DNA of 49,562 bases from an uncultured Ruminococcus sp. (GCA_902787825.1 CADAHS010000015.1:1-49562), one strand, 5' to 3'; positions 31,454 to 43,700 are shown, counted from the stretch's first letter. A program made the numbers and translations. Notes: a model not told the origin generated them from the letters alone.

Positions 31454-32269
31454 ATGAGAAAAGCAGATATTGACAAGATAAGAAAATACGGCAGACGAAC
31501 GATCCTTGAAACGGTGCGTGATACCGACGGCGGAAACGATATCCGCTATCAGATAGTTCAGTACACGTTCCCTGTTTTTCACTCGTCTGATGTACTGGCT
31601 ATCGAGTTTGACAATAACGGCTCGTACATTTATTCTGCGGTATACAAAAGCCAAAGACGGCATTTTCAGCCTGTATATCAGGTCTCTCAGCGGCTCATTG
31701 ATGCATATTTTAAAGGGCACGGACCTGAGGGTGCGCTTGTGCTGGGCTGCGCCGGCTGTACGATACCACGTTTTCTGCTGCTGCATTTCAACAGATGCAG
31801 GGTCGTCGGTGTGGAGTATTCACAGCAGTTTGTAGATATCGCTGAGCGTTTCTTTATCAGCGAAGCTATGCGGCCACGCTTTGACCTTGTCTGCGGCGAC
31901 GGGTTTGAGTATGTCGCAAACAGCGTCGGAAAGCAAAAGTTTGACCTCGTGTACACCGATATCTACGTTGCGGATATAATTCACCCCGATGTCTATACAA
32001 ACGATTACATCTCACAGGTCTGTGAGCTGCTCAGAGATGACGGCATCGCAGTGATAAACTCATTCAGAGTGCCGTTTGAAAGGATAAAAAGCTTTGTGAA
32101 CAGCATTCAGGCGCCGTTCGGTGCGCTTTACATAATCGAGCAGTACCGCAAGCATTTCATTGTTCTGTGCCGCACCGCCGACCAACGCAGACTTGCGGAC
32201 TTTGAAAAGCGTCTGCCCGGATATGCACAGATAGATCTGAAAATAATCAAAAATACAGAACGGAGCTGA
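31454..32269 (+). CDS. spermidine-synthase-like SAM-fold protein
   Basis: 271 residues from ATG at 31454 (AAAGGA eight bases upstream). The central Rossmann methyltransferase fold reads VLGCAGCTIPRFLLLHFN (motif I, with C in place of the usual G-G-G), VVGVEYSQQFVDIAERFF (motif II with acidic E), DLVCGDGFEYV and FDLVYTDIYVADIIHPDVYTNDYISQVCELLRDDGIAVINSF. This order matches polyamine-synthase-like proteins, many of which are true methyl- or aminopropyl-transferases and some of unknown role. The altered motif I makes the exact reaction uncertain. No promoter is clear after the upstream terminator. The next gene starts four bases after its stop, so the two are co-transcribed. Confidence 0.75.
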   Translation: MRKADIDKIRKYGRRTILETVRDTDGGNDIRYQIVQYTFPVFHSSDVLAIEFDNNGSYIYSAVYKSQRRHFQPVYQVSQRLIDAYFKGHGPEGALVLGCAGCTIPRFLLLHFNRCRVVGVEYSQQFVDIAERFFISEAMRPRFDLVCGDGFEYVANSVGKQKFDLVYTDIYVADIIHPDVYTNDYISQVCELLRDDGIAVINSFRVPFERIKSFVNSIQAPFGALYIIEQYRKHFIVLCRTADQRRLADFEKRLPGYAQIDLKIIKNTERS

Positions 32270-32273
32270 CACA

Positions 32274-32945
32274 ATGGCATTTACATTAAAAGCGCTTGAA
32301 TTTCTTGACGAGAACTATGTCCGAAATGACAGGCAGTGGTTCAAACAGCATAAGGCAGACTACGAGGAGCTGATACTCAAGCCGTTCACAGAGCTTCTGA
32401 AAACGCTGGAACCGCTGATGGCTGACGTAGACCCCGGGCTTATCTGCACCCCGAAATGTATCTCACGCATCTATCGTGATGCAAGGTACGTCAAGGGCGG
32501 AGCTGTATTCAGGGACTCGCTGTGGATATCCGTAAGACGGCCGCGGGAAGCCTTTGCGCTTGTTCCGGAGTACTATTTTTATATGGGGACGCAGGGCTTT
32601 GGCTACGGCTGCGGCTATTACCGCACAAGCACCGGCGCAATGCAGCAGCTCAGAGATATGGCGCTTGCAGGGGACAAGGTCTTTAAAGCGGCAAAGAAAG
32701 CCTATGAGCAGCAGGACAGATTCTATCTCTCCGGGGAGATGTACAAGAAAAACCATTTCCCGGACGCAAAGCCGGAGCTGTGGGACTGGCTCAACAGAAA
32801 GTCGATCTGTATGTGCTATGATGGGACGGACAGCAGCGAGCTGTTCAGCGAGGGGCTTTTTGAGAAGGTAGCCGCTGATTATCAGCTGCTTACACCCGTT
32901 TACAGACTGTATACCGAAATGGAAGCACGGGCAGCTGCACTGTAA
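32274..32945 (+). CDS. DUF2461 family protein
   Basis: 223 residues. FLDENYVRNDRQWFKQHKADYEELILKPFTELLKTL at the N terminus, then ISRIYRDARYVKGGAVFRDSLWISVRR, EYYFYMGTQGFGYGCGYY and MYKKNHFP, are the signature blocks of DUF2461 (TIGR02453-like). A biochemical role is not established. Soluble. CGGAGC upstream of ATG at 32274 is the ribosome site, overlapping the end of the previous gene by close packing, so the two products may act together. Confidence 0.85.
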   Translation: MAFTLKALEFLDENYVRNDRQWFKQHKADYEELILKPFTELLKTLEPLMADVDPGLICTPKCISRIYRDARYVKGGAVFRDSLWISVRRPREAFALVPEYYFYMGTQGFGYGCGYYRTSTGAMQQLRDMALAGDKVFKAAKKAYEQQDRFYLSGEMYKKNHFPDAKPELWDWLNRKSICMCYDGTDSSELFSEGLFEKVAADYQLLTPVYRLYTEMEARAAAL

Positions 32946-32975
32946 AAAAATATAAAAGAATTTTTTGATAAACTA

Positions 32976-33004
32976 TTGAAAAAAAATATAATATGTGTTA
33001 TACT
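32976..33004 (+). promoter_or_regulatory. promoter of the 1490-aa surface protein gene
   Basis: TTGAAA, 17-bp spacer ending ATGTGT, TATACT; 74-nt leader with a small TCGGG...CCCGA hairpin. Confidence 0.8.
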
Positions 33005-33078
33005 GATTTTGTATATCGGGTGGTGTGCCCGAAAGCGTAATGACAAAGAGAAACATTTTCAAGGAGGAGATCGTTTAA

Positions 33079-36000
33079 ATGAAAAAGAAAATCGTATCAG
33101 CGGTGCTTGCATTGCTGATGGTCGCTTCAGCGATGCCGATGTCCGATTTTGCATCATTTGTCCCGGATACGAGCATAACGGCTGTTGCGGCGGACAAACA
33201 GAGTATCAGTGTAGCCGGCTATGATATCGAGTGCACTTATGTTGATATCGACAAGGAATCTAACACGAGATACCTGAAGCTCGTTGTGCCTCAGCAGGCG
33301 AGATTGTTCGGCAAGACAGCAAATCTGACTATCGACACATCAGTTTTTGAGAACGCTCTCAAAAATGCCGGTATTGCTTATTCCGGCGGCGGCATACAGT
33401 ATGTTGAGCTTAACTATAATATCGGTAATGTAAAAGAAGGTAAAAATAAGTATTATTCGTCACTTGCACACGTTGTGTTCAAGGGAAACAAGAACTTTAA
33501 TTTCAAGATCGGTCCGAATATGTTTGCAGGACTTACCAACCTCCAGACAGCAGATCTCAACGGCGTAGTTTCGTATATCGGAACAAGCGCATTTGCAAAC
33601 TGCACAAACTTTGTCGGAACATCAAACAATACTATGGATTTCACGGGCGTTGCTGAGATCGACAGCTCGGCATTCTCCGGCTGTAAATCACTTGCAGGAC
33701 TCAAACTTGGAACCGTGAGCCTGATCGGCAAAAGCACATTCCAGAACTGCATAAAACTCAAGGAAGTCAAGATCCCTGCAAGCGTGTGGCTGATCGGTGC
33801 AAATGCTTTCTCGGGCAATACAGGTCTTGAAAAGGTCGTTTTTGCAGACAAATCACAGCTCAGAGCAGCAGGCGATTATATTTTCAGCGACTGTACTCTG
33901 CTCAGCAAGGTGTTCTACGGCAACGGTACCGTAAATACACTTCCGCCGAGCCTTATGGGCGACAAGGATAACTACGAGCAGGAGCCTAAGCAGCAGGGCA
34001 GCAACAGATTCGACTGGCTGGGCAAAGGTTTGTTCTGCGGCTGTACAGCACTGCAGACATTCGTTATCCCTAAGGGCTTGCAGTATGTTCCTACGGAAAT
34101 GTTCAAGGAATGTACAACTCTCAGGAAAGTATCATTCGGCGATCTGAATAAGAACGATGAAAACGCATCCTGCCACTTTATAGGTGCTGCTTCGTTCCAG
34201 TCCTGCCCTGCACTTGAAGAGATCAGCCTCCCTAATAACTGTCATGTCATCAACCAGAAGGCTTTCAATGCTTGTGCAAAGCTCAGAAAAGTCATAGTTT
34301 CCGACAAACTCTTTGCACTGGGTGCACTTTGCTACGCAAAGGCTGACGGTGAGGATTCAGACGAAGAGCTTTGTAAATTCCAGTGCGGAACATTTGCAAG
34401 CTGTCCGGTACTTTCGTTTGCACCAAGAAGCAAGGAAAAGGATCTTAAACCAAACCAGATCATTATTCCGGACAAGGTTTCATACATACCTACCATGTGC
34501 TTCTCCGGCTGTACGGGTGTCACAAACGTACAGATGAGCAAGGTAAAGGATATCGGCGACAACGCATTCCAGAAATGCTACGCTCTGCCGAACGTGACAG
34601 TTCCGGATGCAGTGGTAACTATCAGAAACAATGTTTTCCAGGATTGTAAGGCTCTCAAATCAGTGGTTTATTCAAAGAACCTCCAGGAGATCTGGTCAAG
34701 CGCATTCAAGGGCTGTACTGTTCTTGCAAACGCAACACCGAGCGGCACTAAGTCAATGACGAATGCCGTTATTATCCCGGCTTCGTGTATGTCAGTTGAA
34801 AAGAATGCATTTGAGAACTGCTCGACATTCAAGTACCTCAACGTGCTCGGCGGTTCAAAGAGCAAGCTCGCTACACTTGGCGAAAGTGCTTTTGCAAACT
34901 GCACATCGCTCGAAGGCTCGACCCAGAACGGTACATCTAATCAGGAGCTTAACTTCCCTAAGGGCGTTACAGTTATCCATCCAAAGGTATTCACAAAGTG
35001 TACTAACCTTAAAACTATCAGATTCGCCGGCAACGTTACCTCGATAGGTGACTCTGCATTTGAAAAGTGCCCGTCACTGACAAAGGTCACTGTCAACGAT
35101 ACTATCCAGCAGATAGGCCTTAACGCATTCAAGGAGTGCACAAGCCTTAGCTCGCTGCCTGTTACCGCAAAAGGCAAGGTCGCATTCACTCAGCTTGAGG
35201 ATATCAAAAACGGAACTTTCCAGGGCTGTACTTCACTCAAGACAGCAGATATGTCAGGAGCAAAGAACATCTCAGCTATCGGAAACAACGCTTTTGAAAA
35301 GTGCTCGGCACTCACAAAGGTAGTTCTTCCGAACAACGGCAGACTTGAAAGCATCGGCGACTATGCATTCAACTCCTGCTCGGCTCTCGCTCTGGTAACG
35401 GATTCTGCTTCCAACAAGAACAGCAAGATCCCTAACACCGTAAAGTCTATCGGCAGAAATGCTTTCGCAGGTACAGATCTTAGAAATATGACGATCGTTA
35501 AGCCAAAGGATTCGACCGCTTACAATACTATCGGCGACAGCGCATTCTCAAATTGTAAGAAGCTGAAGACCGTTGATTTCTCCGGTTCTAACCTCACTAC
35601 TCTTGAAAAGAATATATTCAGTACCGATACTGAACTTGTAAGTGTTAAGCTGCCGACTACCCTTACAAAGATCAATGACAATGCTTTCGCAGGCTGCGTA
35701 AAGCTCAGCATGATCAACAGCACCAAGAAGGGCGAGGCTATTTTGCCAAGCAAGCTCAAAACTATCGCTAACCAGGCATTCAAGGACTGCCATTGCCTGG
35801 CAAGAATGGTTATCCCTGCTGCTACTGACGATATCGCTCTGAGCGCTTGGAACTTCTCGCTCAAGTATACTCCGGACGATCTCAAAACAGGAAAGATCAA
35901 CCCGCTCAAGGAGATCGTTGTAAACTCAAAGAACGCAAACTATAAGAGCATTGCAGGTGTAATGTACAACAAGAGCGGCACAGAGCTTCTTCTGTACCCT

Positions 36001-37551
36001 GTAATGAAGCCTGATACTTCATTCACCGTTCCTTCAACTGTTACAACTATCACCGACAGCGCATTCTCCTCAAACAACTATATCCAGAACGTTACTATCC
36101 CTGCAAGCGTGAAGAAGATCGAGCAGAACGCATTCAACAAGTGCGAATCTCTCAAAACTGTCAGGTTCGGCAACAACAAGACCGTTTCTTTTAACGCCAA
36201 AGCTTTCACCGGACTTACCGGCAAGCCAATGGTAGCTTTCTATGCTGCAAAGGGATCATCAGCTGAAAAGTATGCAAGAGCCAACAGCAAGGTCATCAAG
36301 TTTATCGACAATAACAAGGTCGCTGCAAAGCTTACTCTTGCTGAGGGCAGCGTTTACTATGCAGGCAAGGGAAGATTCCAGCTCACACCTGTTCTTACAA
36401 CAGCCAAGGGCGAAAAGACCACGGACGTTCTCGAGTGGACATCAAGCGATACAAGCATCGCTACCGTAGATAACGAGGGATTCGTTACCCCGAGAAAGAC
36501 CGGCAAGGCAATTATCACAGTCAAGTCCTCAGGCGGACTCACAACTAAGATCACTGTTAATATCGGTGACGCAGTTGAGCGTATCGCAGGAAGCAGACGT
36601 GAGTATACCGCTACGGCGATCTCAGAGAAGTGCTACACATCTGCTGATACTGTCATCGTTACAACAGGCTATGACTTCCACGATGCGCTTATCTCAGTAC
36701 CTCTTGCAAAGGCTTATAACGCTCCGGTCCTGCTGGTTCATATGAGCCTCCTGCACGACGATGTCAAGAGCGAGATCAAGAGACTCGGTGCAAAGAATAT
36801 CATCGTTGTAAATACGACCGGTACAAAGACTTCTATCAGCTCAAAGCTCATCAAAGAACTCGGAAAACTCGGCAAGGTGACACAGGTCTCTGCAAACAGC
36901 TATCTGAAGACCTCTGAGAAGGTCGCTGAAAAGCTTCGTACACAGATAAAGACAAATACCAACGGTTCGACCAAGGCTCCTTCTGAGGTGTTCTTCGTAA
37001 CAAACGCAGCTTATGCTGATGCACTTTCTGTATCACCTGTAGCTGCTATCAAGGGTGCACCGATAATCTATGTCGATCCTAAGGCTAAGGATCTTGATGC
37101 AACCGTTAAGAGTTACCTCGCTTCTATCAAGAACAGCGTAAAGAAGGTATATATCGTAGGTGGAACAGTTGCTATGCCGACAACCGTTGAGAAGAGCATC
37201 AAGAAGGTTCTGTCAAATGTCCGCAAGAGTAACTTTATCAGATTTGCAGGTGCCCGCAGATATGAGACCTGCATAATGATCAACAAGTATTTCACCAATA
37301 CCGATAAGGTGCTTACAAGCAAATCTCTGTGTGTGGCTAAGGGACTTGACTTCCCGGATGCACTTGCAGGCGGCGTGCTCGCAGCATCTATGAAGGCTCC
37401 TCTGTTCCTTGCAGATCAGGTTGTAAATCCTGACTCAAAGAAGGCGCAGGTCAACTACCTCAAGAGCAAGAAGGCTGACAGGATCATCGTGTTCGGCGGT
37501 AAAGTAGCCGTTCCCGATCAGGTGGTAAACTTTGTGAAGAATACTAAGTAA
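33079..37551 (+). CDS. BspA-like LRR surface protein with CW_binding_2 anchor (1490 aa)
   Basis: Signal peptide (MKKKIVSAVLALLMVASAMPMSDFASF), then ~950 residues of BspA/TpLRR-type leucine-rich repeats with the LxxIxxxAFxxCxxLxxVxxP pattern (for example IGDSAFEKCPSLTKVTV), interrupted by a few longer loops. A Big_2 Ig-like domain follows at ~1085-1165 (VLEWTSSDTSIATVDNEGFVTPRKTGKAIITV). The C terminus (~1165-1490) is three CW_binding_2 repeats (PF04122): RIAGSRREYTATAISEKCY, VILVTTGYDFHDALISVPLA-type and FAGARRYETCIMIN, which hold proteins to the wall non-covalently in Clostridia. Likely an adhesin or substrate-binding surface protein. AAGGAGG before ATG. Paralogue of the next gene. Confidence 0.92.
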   Translation: MKKKIVSAVLALLMVASAMPMSDFASFVPDTSITAVAADKQSISVAGYDIECTYVDIDKESNTRYLKLVVPQQARLFGKTANLTIDTSVFENALKNAGIAYSGGGIQYVELNYNIGNVKEGKNKYYSSLAHVVFKGNKNFNFKIGPNMFAGLTNLQTADLNGVVSYIGTSAFANCTNFVGTSNNTMDFTGVAEIDSSAFSGCKSLAGLKLGTVSLIGKSTFQNCIKLKEVKIPASVWLIGANAFSGNTGLEKVVFADKSQLRAAGDYIFSDCTLLSKVFYGNGTVNTLPPSLMGDKDNYEQEPKQQGSNRFDWLGKGLFCGCTALQTFVIPKGLQYVPTEMFKECTTLRKVSFGDLNKNDENASCHFIGAASFQSCPALEEISLPNNCHVINQKAFNACAKLRKVIVSDKLFALGALCYAKADGEDSDEELCKFQCGTFASCPVLSFAPRSKEKDLKPNQIIIPDKVSYIPTMCFSGCTGVTNVQMSKVKDIGDNAFQKCYALPNVTVPDAVVTIRNNVFQDCKALKSVVYSKNLQEIWSSAFKGCTVLANATPSGTKSMTNAVIIPASCMSVEKNAFENCSTFKYLNVLGGSKSKLATLGESAFANCTSLEGSTQNGTSNQELNFPKGVTVIHPKVFTKCTNLKTIRFAGNVTSIGDSAFEKCPSLTKVTVNDTIQQIGLNAFKECTSLSSLPVTAKGKVAFTQLEDIKNGTFQGCTSLKTADMSGAKNISAIGNNAFEKCSALTKVVLPNNGRLESIGDYAFNSCSALALVTDSASNKNSKIPNTVKSIGRNAFAGTDLRNMTIVKPKDSTAYNTIGDSAFSNCKKLKTVDFSGSNLTTLEKNIFSTDTELVSVKLPTTLTKINDNAFAGCVKLSMINSTKKGEAILPSKLKTIANQAFKDCHCLARMVIPAATDDIALSAWNFSLKYTPDDLKTGKINPLKEIVVNSKNANYKSIAGVMYNKSGTELLLYPVMKPDTSFTVPSTVTTITDSAFSSNNYIQNVTIPASVKKIEQNAFNKCESLKTVRFGNNKTVSFNAKAFTGLTGKPMVAFYAAKGSSAEKYARANSKVIKFIDNNKVAAKLTLAEGSVYYAGKGRFQLTPVLTTAKGEKTTDVLEWTSSDTSIATVDNEGFVTPRKTGKAIITVKSSGGLTTKITVNIGDAVERIAGSRREYTATAISEKCYTSADTVIVTTGYDFHDALISVPLAKAYNAPVLLVHMSLLHDDVKSEIKRLGAKNIIVVNTTGTKTSISSKLIKELGKLGKVTQVSANSYLKTSEKVAEKLRTQIKTNTNGSTKAPSEVFFVTNAAYADALSVSPVAAIKGAPIIYVDPKAKDLDATVKSYLASIKNSVKKVYIVGGTVAMPTTVEKSIKKVLSNVRKSNFIRFAGARRYETCIMINKYFTNTDKVLTSKSLCVAKGLDFPDALAGGVLAASMKAPLFLADQVVNPDSKKAQVNYLKSKKADRIIVFGGKVAVPDQVVNFVKNTK

Positions 37552-37576
37552 TTCTTAACACATAACACTAATATCC

Positions 37577-37610
37577 AGGTCCGTGGGAATTATCTCACGG
37601 ACCTTTTTTT
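37577..37610 (+). terminator. intrinsic terminator, first copy of a duplicated hairpin
   Basis: AGGTCCGTG, ten-base loop, CACGGACCT, seven T. The stem and loop are identical to those at 44420-44447. Confidence 0.95.
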
Positions 37611-37677
37611 GTTTAAAACGTCAAAATCAGGCTGTAAAATTTGTGCATAAATTAGTGCGTGATTCCCTGAATTCTTC

Positions 37678-37706
37678 TTGAAAAAATGTAAATAATATGG
37701 TATACT
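37678..37706 (+). promoter_or_regulatory. promoter of the 2205-aa surface protein gene
   Basis: TTGAAA, 17-bp spacer, TATACT: the same hexamers as the paralogue's promoter. Confidence 0.85.
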
Positions 37707-37782
37707 TAATTTGTATCAAATCTGGAACTAAATCCAAGAAACTTAATAAAATCATTTTACAAAAACGTGAGGAGGAAGAACC

Positions 37783-40700
37783 ATGAAAAAAAGGATCATG
37801 GCAATGGTGATCGCACTGTTGATGGCGGCATCAGCCTTGCCAATGTCAGATATCGCGGAATTTGTCCCGGATATCAGCGTGAAAGCCACGGCAGATGATG
37901 AGACCGAAGTGGGGGTCGGAAAACAAGCAAGTATTATGCTGGATAACGGCAAGTCGGCATATTTTACGGCGACGTTCTATCCCAACAATGTTTTGATCGA
38001 ACCGAAAAATCCTGATAATGATGAGCAAGCAGAATTGTTTTACGATTCAGGAAATATCAAGATCACTTCTGCAAAGATGGAAAAGATCAGAACAGCAGCT
38101 GCTCAGGTCTTAGGTGCACCGCCAAGTGCTATTACGCTTACGAATATCGTTTCTGACGAGAAAAAAAATAGCATGAAAAAGAAGCTTAAAACCAAGATAA
38201 ATAATGTGGACTTATCCGGCGCCTATACAACTGATAAGGACTGTTATATAGCTTATCTGGGCGATGATATCTTTAATGGTTTTACATCACTGCAGACAGT
38301 GAAGCTCAACAGCAATATCCGCAGTATCGGAAAAAATGCTTTCAATGGCTGCAGTATGTTTATCGGTGAAGGTGCCCAGGGTATTGATCTTTCAAATGTT
38401 ATGTCCATTGGCGAGAGTGCATTCAGTGGCTGTCCGATACTTGAAAAGGTCAAGCTCGGCAACGGACTAACAGAGATACCCAGTAAGGCATTCAATAACT
38501 GTAAAAAGCTTGCTGAGATAAATATCCCGTCAGAAGTAACGAGAATAGGTGAAAGTGCATTCGCTGGTGATGTGGCTTTGCGTAAGGTCACTTTTTACAC
38601 CAAGCATTCATTGGTAATATTCAAAAAGGCATTCTCCGGCTGTAGTGCACTTGCTAATATTAATTATGTAGACAATAAAAACGTTACGATCAATAATACG
38701 CTCCCTCCGCTGCTGGCTCAGGCCGGCAATGGCTGCTTTGAGAACTGCAAGAGTCTTAACACGCTGAAGATCGGTTCTATGCTCACTTATCTTCCTCCGA
38801 ATATGTTCAGTGGCTGCAGCGGTCTGAAAACCCTGAAATTTACCGATCTGAACAACAGCTTTCTGGAATGGGTCGGACAAAATGCGTTTAACGGCTGTAC
38901 GGAACTTACAGAGCTTATATTCCCTAAGAGCGAAGATTTCAAGGGCTTTTGCAGCAGTGTTTTCAGCGGCTGCAGCAAGCTCAAAAAAGTAATCGTTCCG
39001 GATAATACCAAGTATCTCGGCGGTAAAGCAGAAATTGACAAAGATGATGAAGATAAAGAAAGGTTTATATACACACCATTTGAACAGTATTATGATCCGG
39101 AAGATCCTGATAAGAAGCTTGACACCGGCGGAAACCTGTTCTATAACTGTAAACAGCTTTCCTTCGCAGGCTGGAGCAACAAGGACGTTCTCAGCGATAA
39201 TCAGGTGCTGATACCGTCAGGTGTAGTCTATATCCCGACATTTACTTTCAGAAATTGCTCGGGGCTAACTCTTATGGATCTTACGGATTATATAGGAGAT
39301 GATATAGGCGACTCCGCTTTTGAGGGCTGTACTTCGCTCAAGAAGGTATCTCTCCCGAATTCTGTAAAAAGGATCAGAACAAAGCTGTTCTATAATTGTT
39401 CATCTCTTGTTGAGGTGATCTATTCAAATGAGCTGGAGGAGATCGAAGATAGTGCTTTTGAAGGCTGCAAGCTGCTGTATAAAGTCTATCCACGCGGACA
39501 AAAGGGGATAGACGGAGCGATCATATTCCCTAAAACACTCGTATCTCTGGGCAAGAACGCATTCAGAAACTGCGAATCCTTCAAGTACCTCAATATTCTT
39601 GGCGGAGATAAAGCAGCACTTACAGCTTTGTCCGGCAACGCTTTTGAAAATTGCAAGAAATTTGAGGGTGCGACCAAGGACGGTACTTCAAGCGAAGAGA
39701 TCTCTTTCCCTGAAGGTATCCATGTTACCGGCGAATATGTTTTCAGGGGCTGCACAAACCTGAAAAAGATCCGTTTCACGGGCGATCTGAACGTTATAAA
39801 TAAGGGCTTGTTCCAGAATTGTACTTCCCTTGAAACAGTGGTCGTTAATCCTACTATCACTCAGATCATGGAGAGTGCATTTGAAAACTGTTCATCACTT
39901 AAAAAAGCACCTGTAACAGAAAAAGGCAAATCAGGTATCAGCCAGCTTACGGTGGTAAACGATAAGGCATTCAATAAGTGCACATCTATCACAGAGATCG
40001 ATATATCTGACTGTAAAGATCTGATGAGCATAGGTAAGAACTCTTTCTCCGGCTGTACTAATCTGGCTGCAGTATATCTCCCGCAGGACGCTTCGCTGGG
40101 AACTATCGGCGACAGTGCGTTCCAGGGCTGTACCAAGCTCAAAGTTATCACAGCAAATAAGAATGACCGCATCAATAGTCTGTTCCCAAATACCATCTGG
40201 GAGATCGGCACATCGGCATTCAGCTCAACAGCACTCAAGAGCATTACTATCGTAAAACCAACAAAGACCGATAACAAAACTACGATCGGAGCTTCAGCCT
40301 TTGCAAGATGTGAAAAGCTCACCTCCGCTGATCTGTCAAAATCTACACTTGTGCATCTTTCAGACAGCACATTCTCAGATGATGCTGAGCTTACAACGCT
40401 TGCTCTGCCTGCAGCTACTCTTAACAGCATCGGTAAGTCAGCACTTTCAGGCTGCACAAAGCTCAGCACTATCAACAGCAAGACCAAGGGCAAAGCTGTG
40501 ATACCTGCCAGCGTTAAATCTATCGGAGATTCTGCATTCAAGGACAACGTGTGCATTTCAAAGTATGTGCTTTCCGAAAATACGGATACTATCTCTTTGT
40601 CAGCATTTGATATATCAAGAATGCCATCTGCTGATGATATTGAAAAGGGTAATGCTGACCCGCTGAAAGAATTTGATGTGGACGAAAACAACCCTAATTT

Positions 40701-43700
40701 CATGAGCATCAACGGAGTCCTCTACGATAAGGACCCTGATGACTACCAGCCCAAAACTCTGCTCATCTATCCGATGATGAAAGAGGACGAGACCCTTGAG
40801 ATCCCCGATACCGTTGAGCAGATAAGATCCAAGGCAGTCAGCAACAACACAAATCTTAAAAATGTCACTATCAACAAAGATCTGGAAAATATCAACGATA
40901 ATGCGTTCTTCAACTGCACCGGACTTACAAAGGTAGAGTTCGGAACGAACAAGAACGTAAAATTTGCAAAGACTGCGTTCTCAGGACTTACAGGTAAGCC
41001 AAAGGTCGGATTCTATGCCGCAAAAGGTTCTACCGCTGAGAAATATGCACAAGCAAACGAAAATACTATCCAGTTCTACGACAACAATATGAAGGCTGCT
41101 ACGATCTCGATAGATCAGGGCGAGTCTGTGGTTTATCCTAAGTCGACAAGATTTGATCTCACAGTCACACTTAAAACTGCATCAGGTCAGAAGACTAACG
41201 ATATGCTCAGCTGGTCCAGCAGTAATATCAATGTTGTAAGCGTTGATAACGAAGGACATTGCACGACTAAGAATATCGACGGTTCATCTACCCTTACAGT
41301 CATCACCGAGGGCGGACTCAAGGCAACGATCGTTGTAAGCGTCGGAAAGAAAACTATCACCGACCAGATGGTAACTCTTTCGCAGACTTCCTTTACATAC
41401 GACGGAAAGGAAAAGAAGCCAACCGTTACCGTTAAGGATGGAACTTCAACCCTCAGATCGGGAACCGATTATACTGTAGCTTATTCCGCTAACACAAACG
41501 TTGGTACTGCAACTGTTACTGTCACCGGTAACGGAGTGTACAGAGGAAGCATCCAGAAGACCTTCAAGATAGCTGCAAAGCCTATAACGAACATGGCTCT
41601 GAGCATTTCTCCTGAAAGCTTTGTTTACAGCGGTGCAGCCAGGAAGCCGGCAGTAACGCTCAAAGACGGTGCAAAGGTGCTCACACTCGGTACAGATTAT
41701 ACCGTCACATATGCAAATAACACAAACGTCGGAACAGCGACCCTGAAAGTAACAGGAAGGGGCAATTACAGTTCGTCTGTATCCAGGACATTTGCGATCA
41801 CCGCTAAGTCCATAGCAGGTGCGACCGTTACCGTTGAACCGAGCAGCTACACCTACGACGGAAAGGCAAAGACACCTAAGGTCACCGTTATGGACGGCAA
41901 AAAAGTGCTTGTGAACGGAACAGATTATACCCTTACCTATAAGAACAACACCGCTGTCGGAACGGCGAGTGTGATAGTTTACGGAAAGGGCAACTACAAC
42001 AAGAATACCTTCGCATCAGCAACATTCAATATCAATAAGATATCTCTGAAAAATGCAGCCGTTACCCTTGCTGCAACATCTTACAGCTACGACGGAACAG
42101 CTAAGAAGCCTGCCGTTACCGTAAAATCAGGCGAACAGATACTGAAAAACGGCGTTGACTATACCGTGACCTATTCCAACAATGTCAACCCCGGAACAGC
42201 AACTGTAACCGTAACAGGAGCAGGAAAGTACGGCGGAAGTGTTTCAAAAACGTTTACCATCGCTGAAACACGAGCAAAGCCTATCAACGCTGCATCTGTC
42301 AGCCTCTCACAGACAGCTTACAGCTACGACGGCACAGCAAAAAGACCTGTTGTAACAGTTAAGGACGCTCAGAAGGTGCTTAAAGCAAACACCGATTATA
42401 CAGTAGTCTACACCAATAATACCAAAGCAGGAACAGCGACCGTGACCGTAACGGGTGCAGGAAAGTACGGCGGAAACGTTGTAAAGAACTTCACTATCAA
42501 AGCAAAGTCTGTCGCCGGTGCAGCCGTAAGCCTTTCACAGACAGCTTACAGCTACGACGGTTCAGCAAAGAAGCCTGTTGTAACTGTCAAGGACGGTTAT
42601 AAGGTGCTCAAAGCAAATACGGATTATACAGTTACCTATACTAATAATACCAACGCAGGAACAGCAACTGTTACCGTTACAGGTAAGGGCAACTACGATC
42701 AGTCTGTGGCAAAGACGTTCACCATCAAGGCAAAGTCGATCACCGGTGCAGCCGTAAGCCTTTCACAGACAGCTTACAGCTACGACGGTTCAGCAAAGAA
42801 GCCTGTTGTAACTGTCAAGGACGGCAAGAAGGTGCTCAAAGCAAATACGGATTATACAGTAGCCTATACCAATAATACCAACGCAGGAACAGCAACTGTT
42901 ACCGTTACAGGTAAGGGCAACTACGCTCAGTCTGTGACAAGATCGTTCACCATCAAGGCAAAGTCGATCACCGGTGCAGCTGTGACCTTCACTCCCGCAT
43001 CAATGGTCTATACAGGCACTGCACTCAGACCGACCGTGACCGTCAGCGACGGCAAGAAGGTGCTCAAAGCAAATACGGATTATACAGTTACCTATACTAA
43101 AAATACCAACGTCGGAACAGCAACATTCACCGTTACCGGCAAGGGCAACTATAATCAGTCTGTAAAGAAGACCTTCAGGATAACCGCAAAGCCGATAGCT
43201 GATCTTAAATTCACTCTTTCCCAGACCAAGTTCAATTACGACGGTAAGGAAAAAACACCTAAGGTAACTATCACCGACGGCAAAAAGCAGCTCAAGGAAG
43301 GTACGGACTATACAATTTCGTATTCAAACAACGTCGAGGGCAGCAAGAAGGCAGCCGTCACCGTAACAGCAAAGGGCAATTACAAGGGAAAAAAGACTCT
43401 GCTGTTCACTATCAACGATAACGAAAAGTCACTTTTCCGCCTGCAGGGAAGCAGACGTGAGTTCACAGCTACCGCGATCTCAGCTAAGTGCTATGATCAG
43501 GCTGATACAGTCATCGTAACCACAGGCTATGACTTCCACGATGCACTTATCTCAGTACCTCTTGCAACAGCTTACGACGCACCTATACTGCTTGTTCATA
43601 TGAATGTTCTGCACGACGATGTCAAGGACGAGATCGTAAGACTCGGTGCAAAGAATATCATCGTTGTAAACACAACAGGTACTCAGTATACTATCAGCAA

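Noticed and set aside
39861-40712. A 283-codon minus-strand open frame rich in Leu and Ser.
   Set aside because: It is the reverse shadow of leucine-rich repeats; such frames appear opposite all repeat-coding DNA here.
41362-43420. Regular ~228-bp periodicity that might suggest a CRISPR or satellite array.
   Set aside because: Units are in-frame protein repeats with no spacers; this is a coding repeat.
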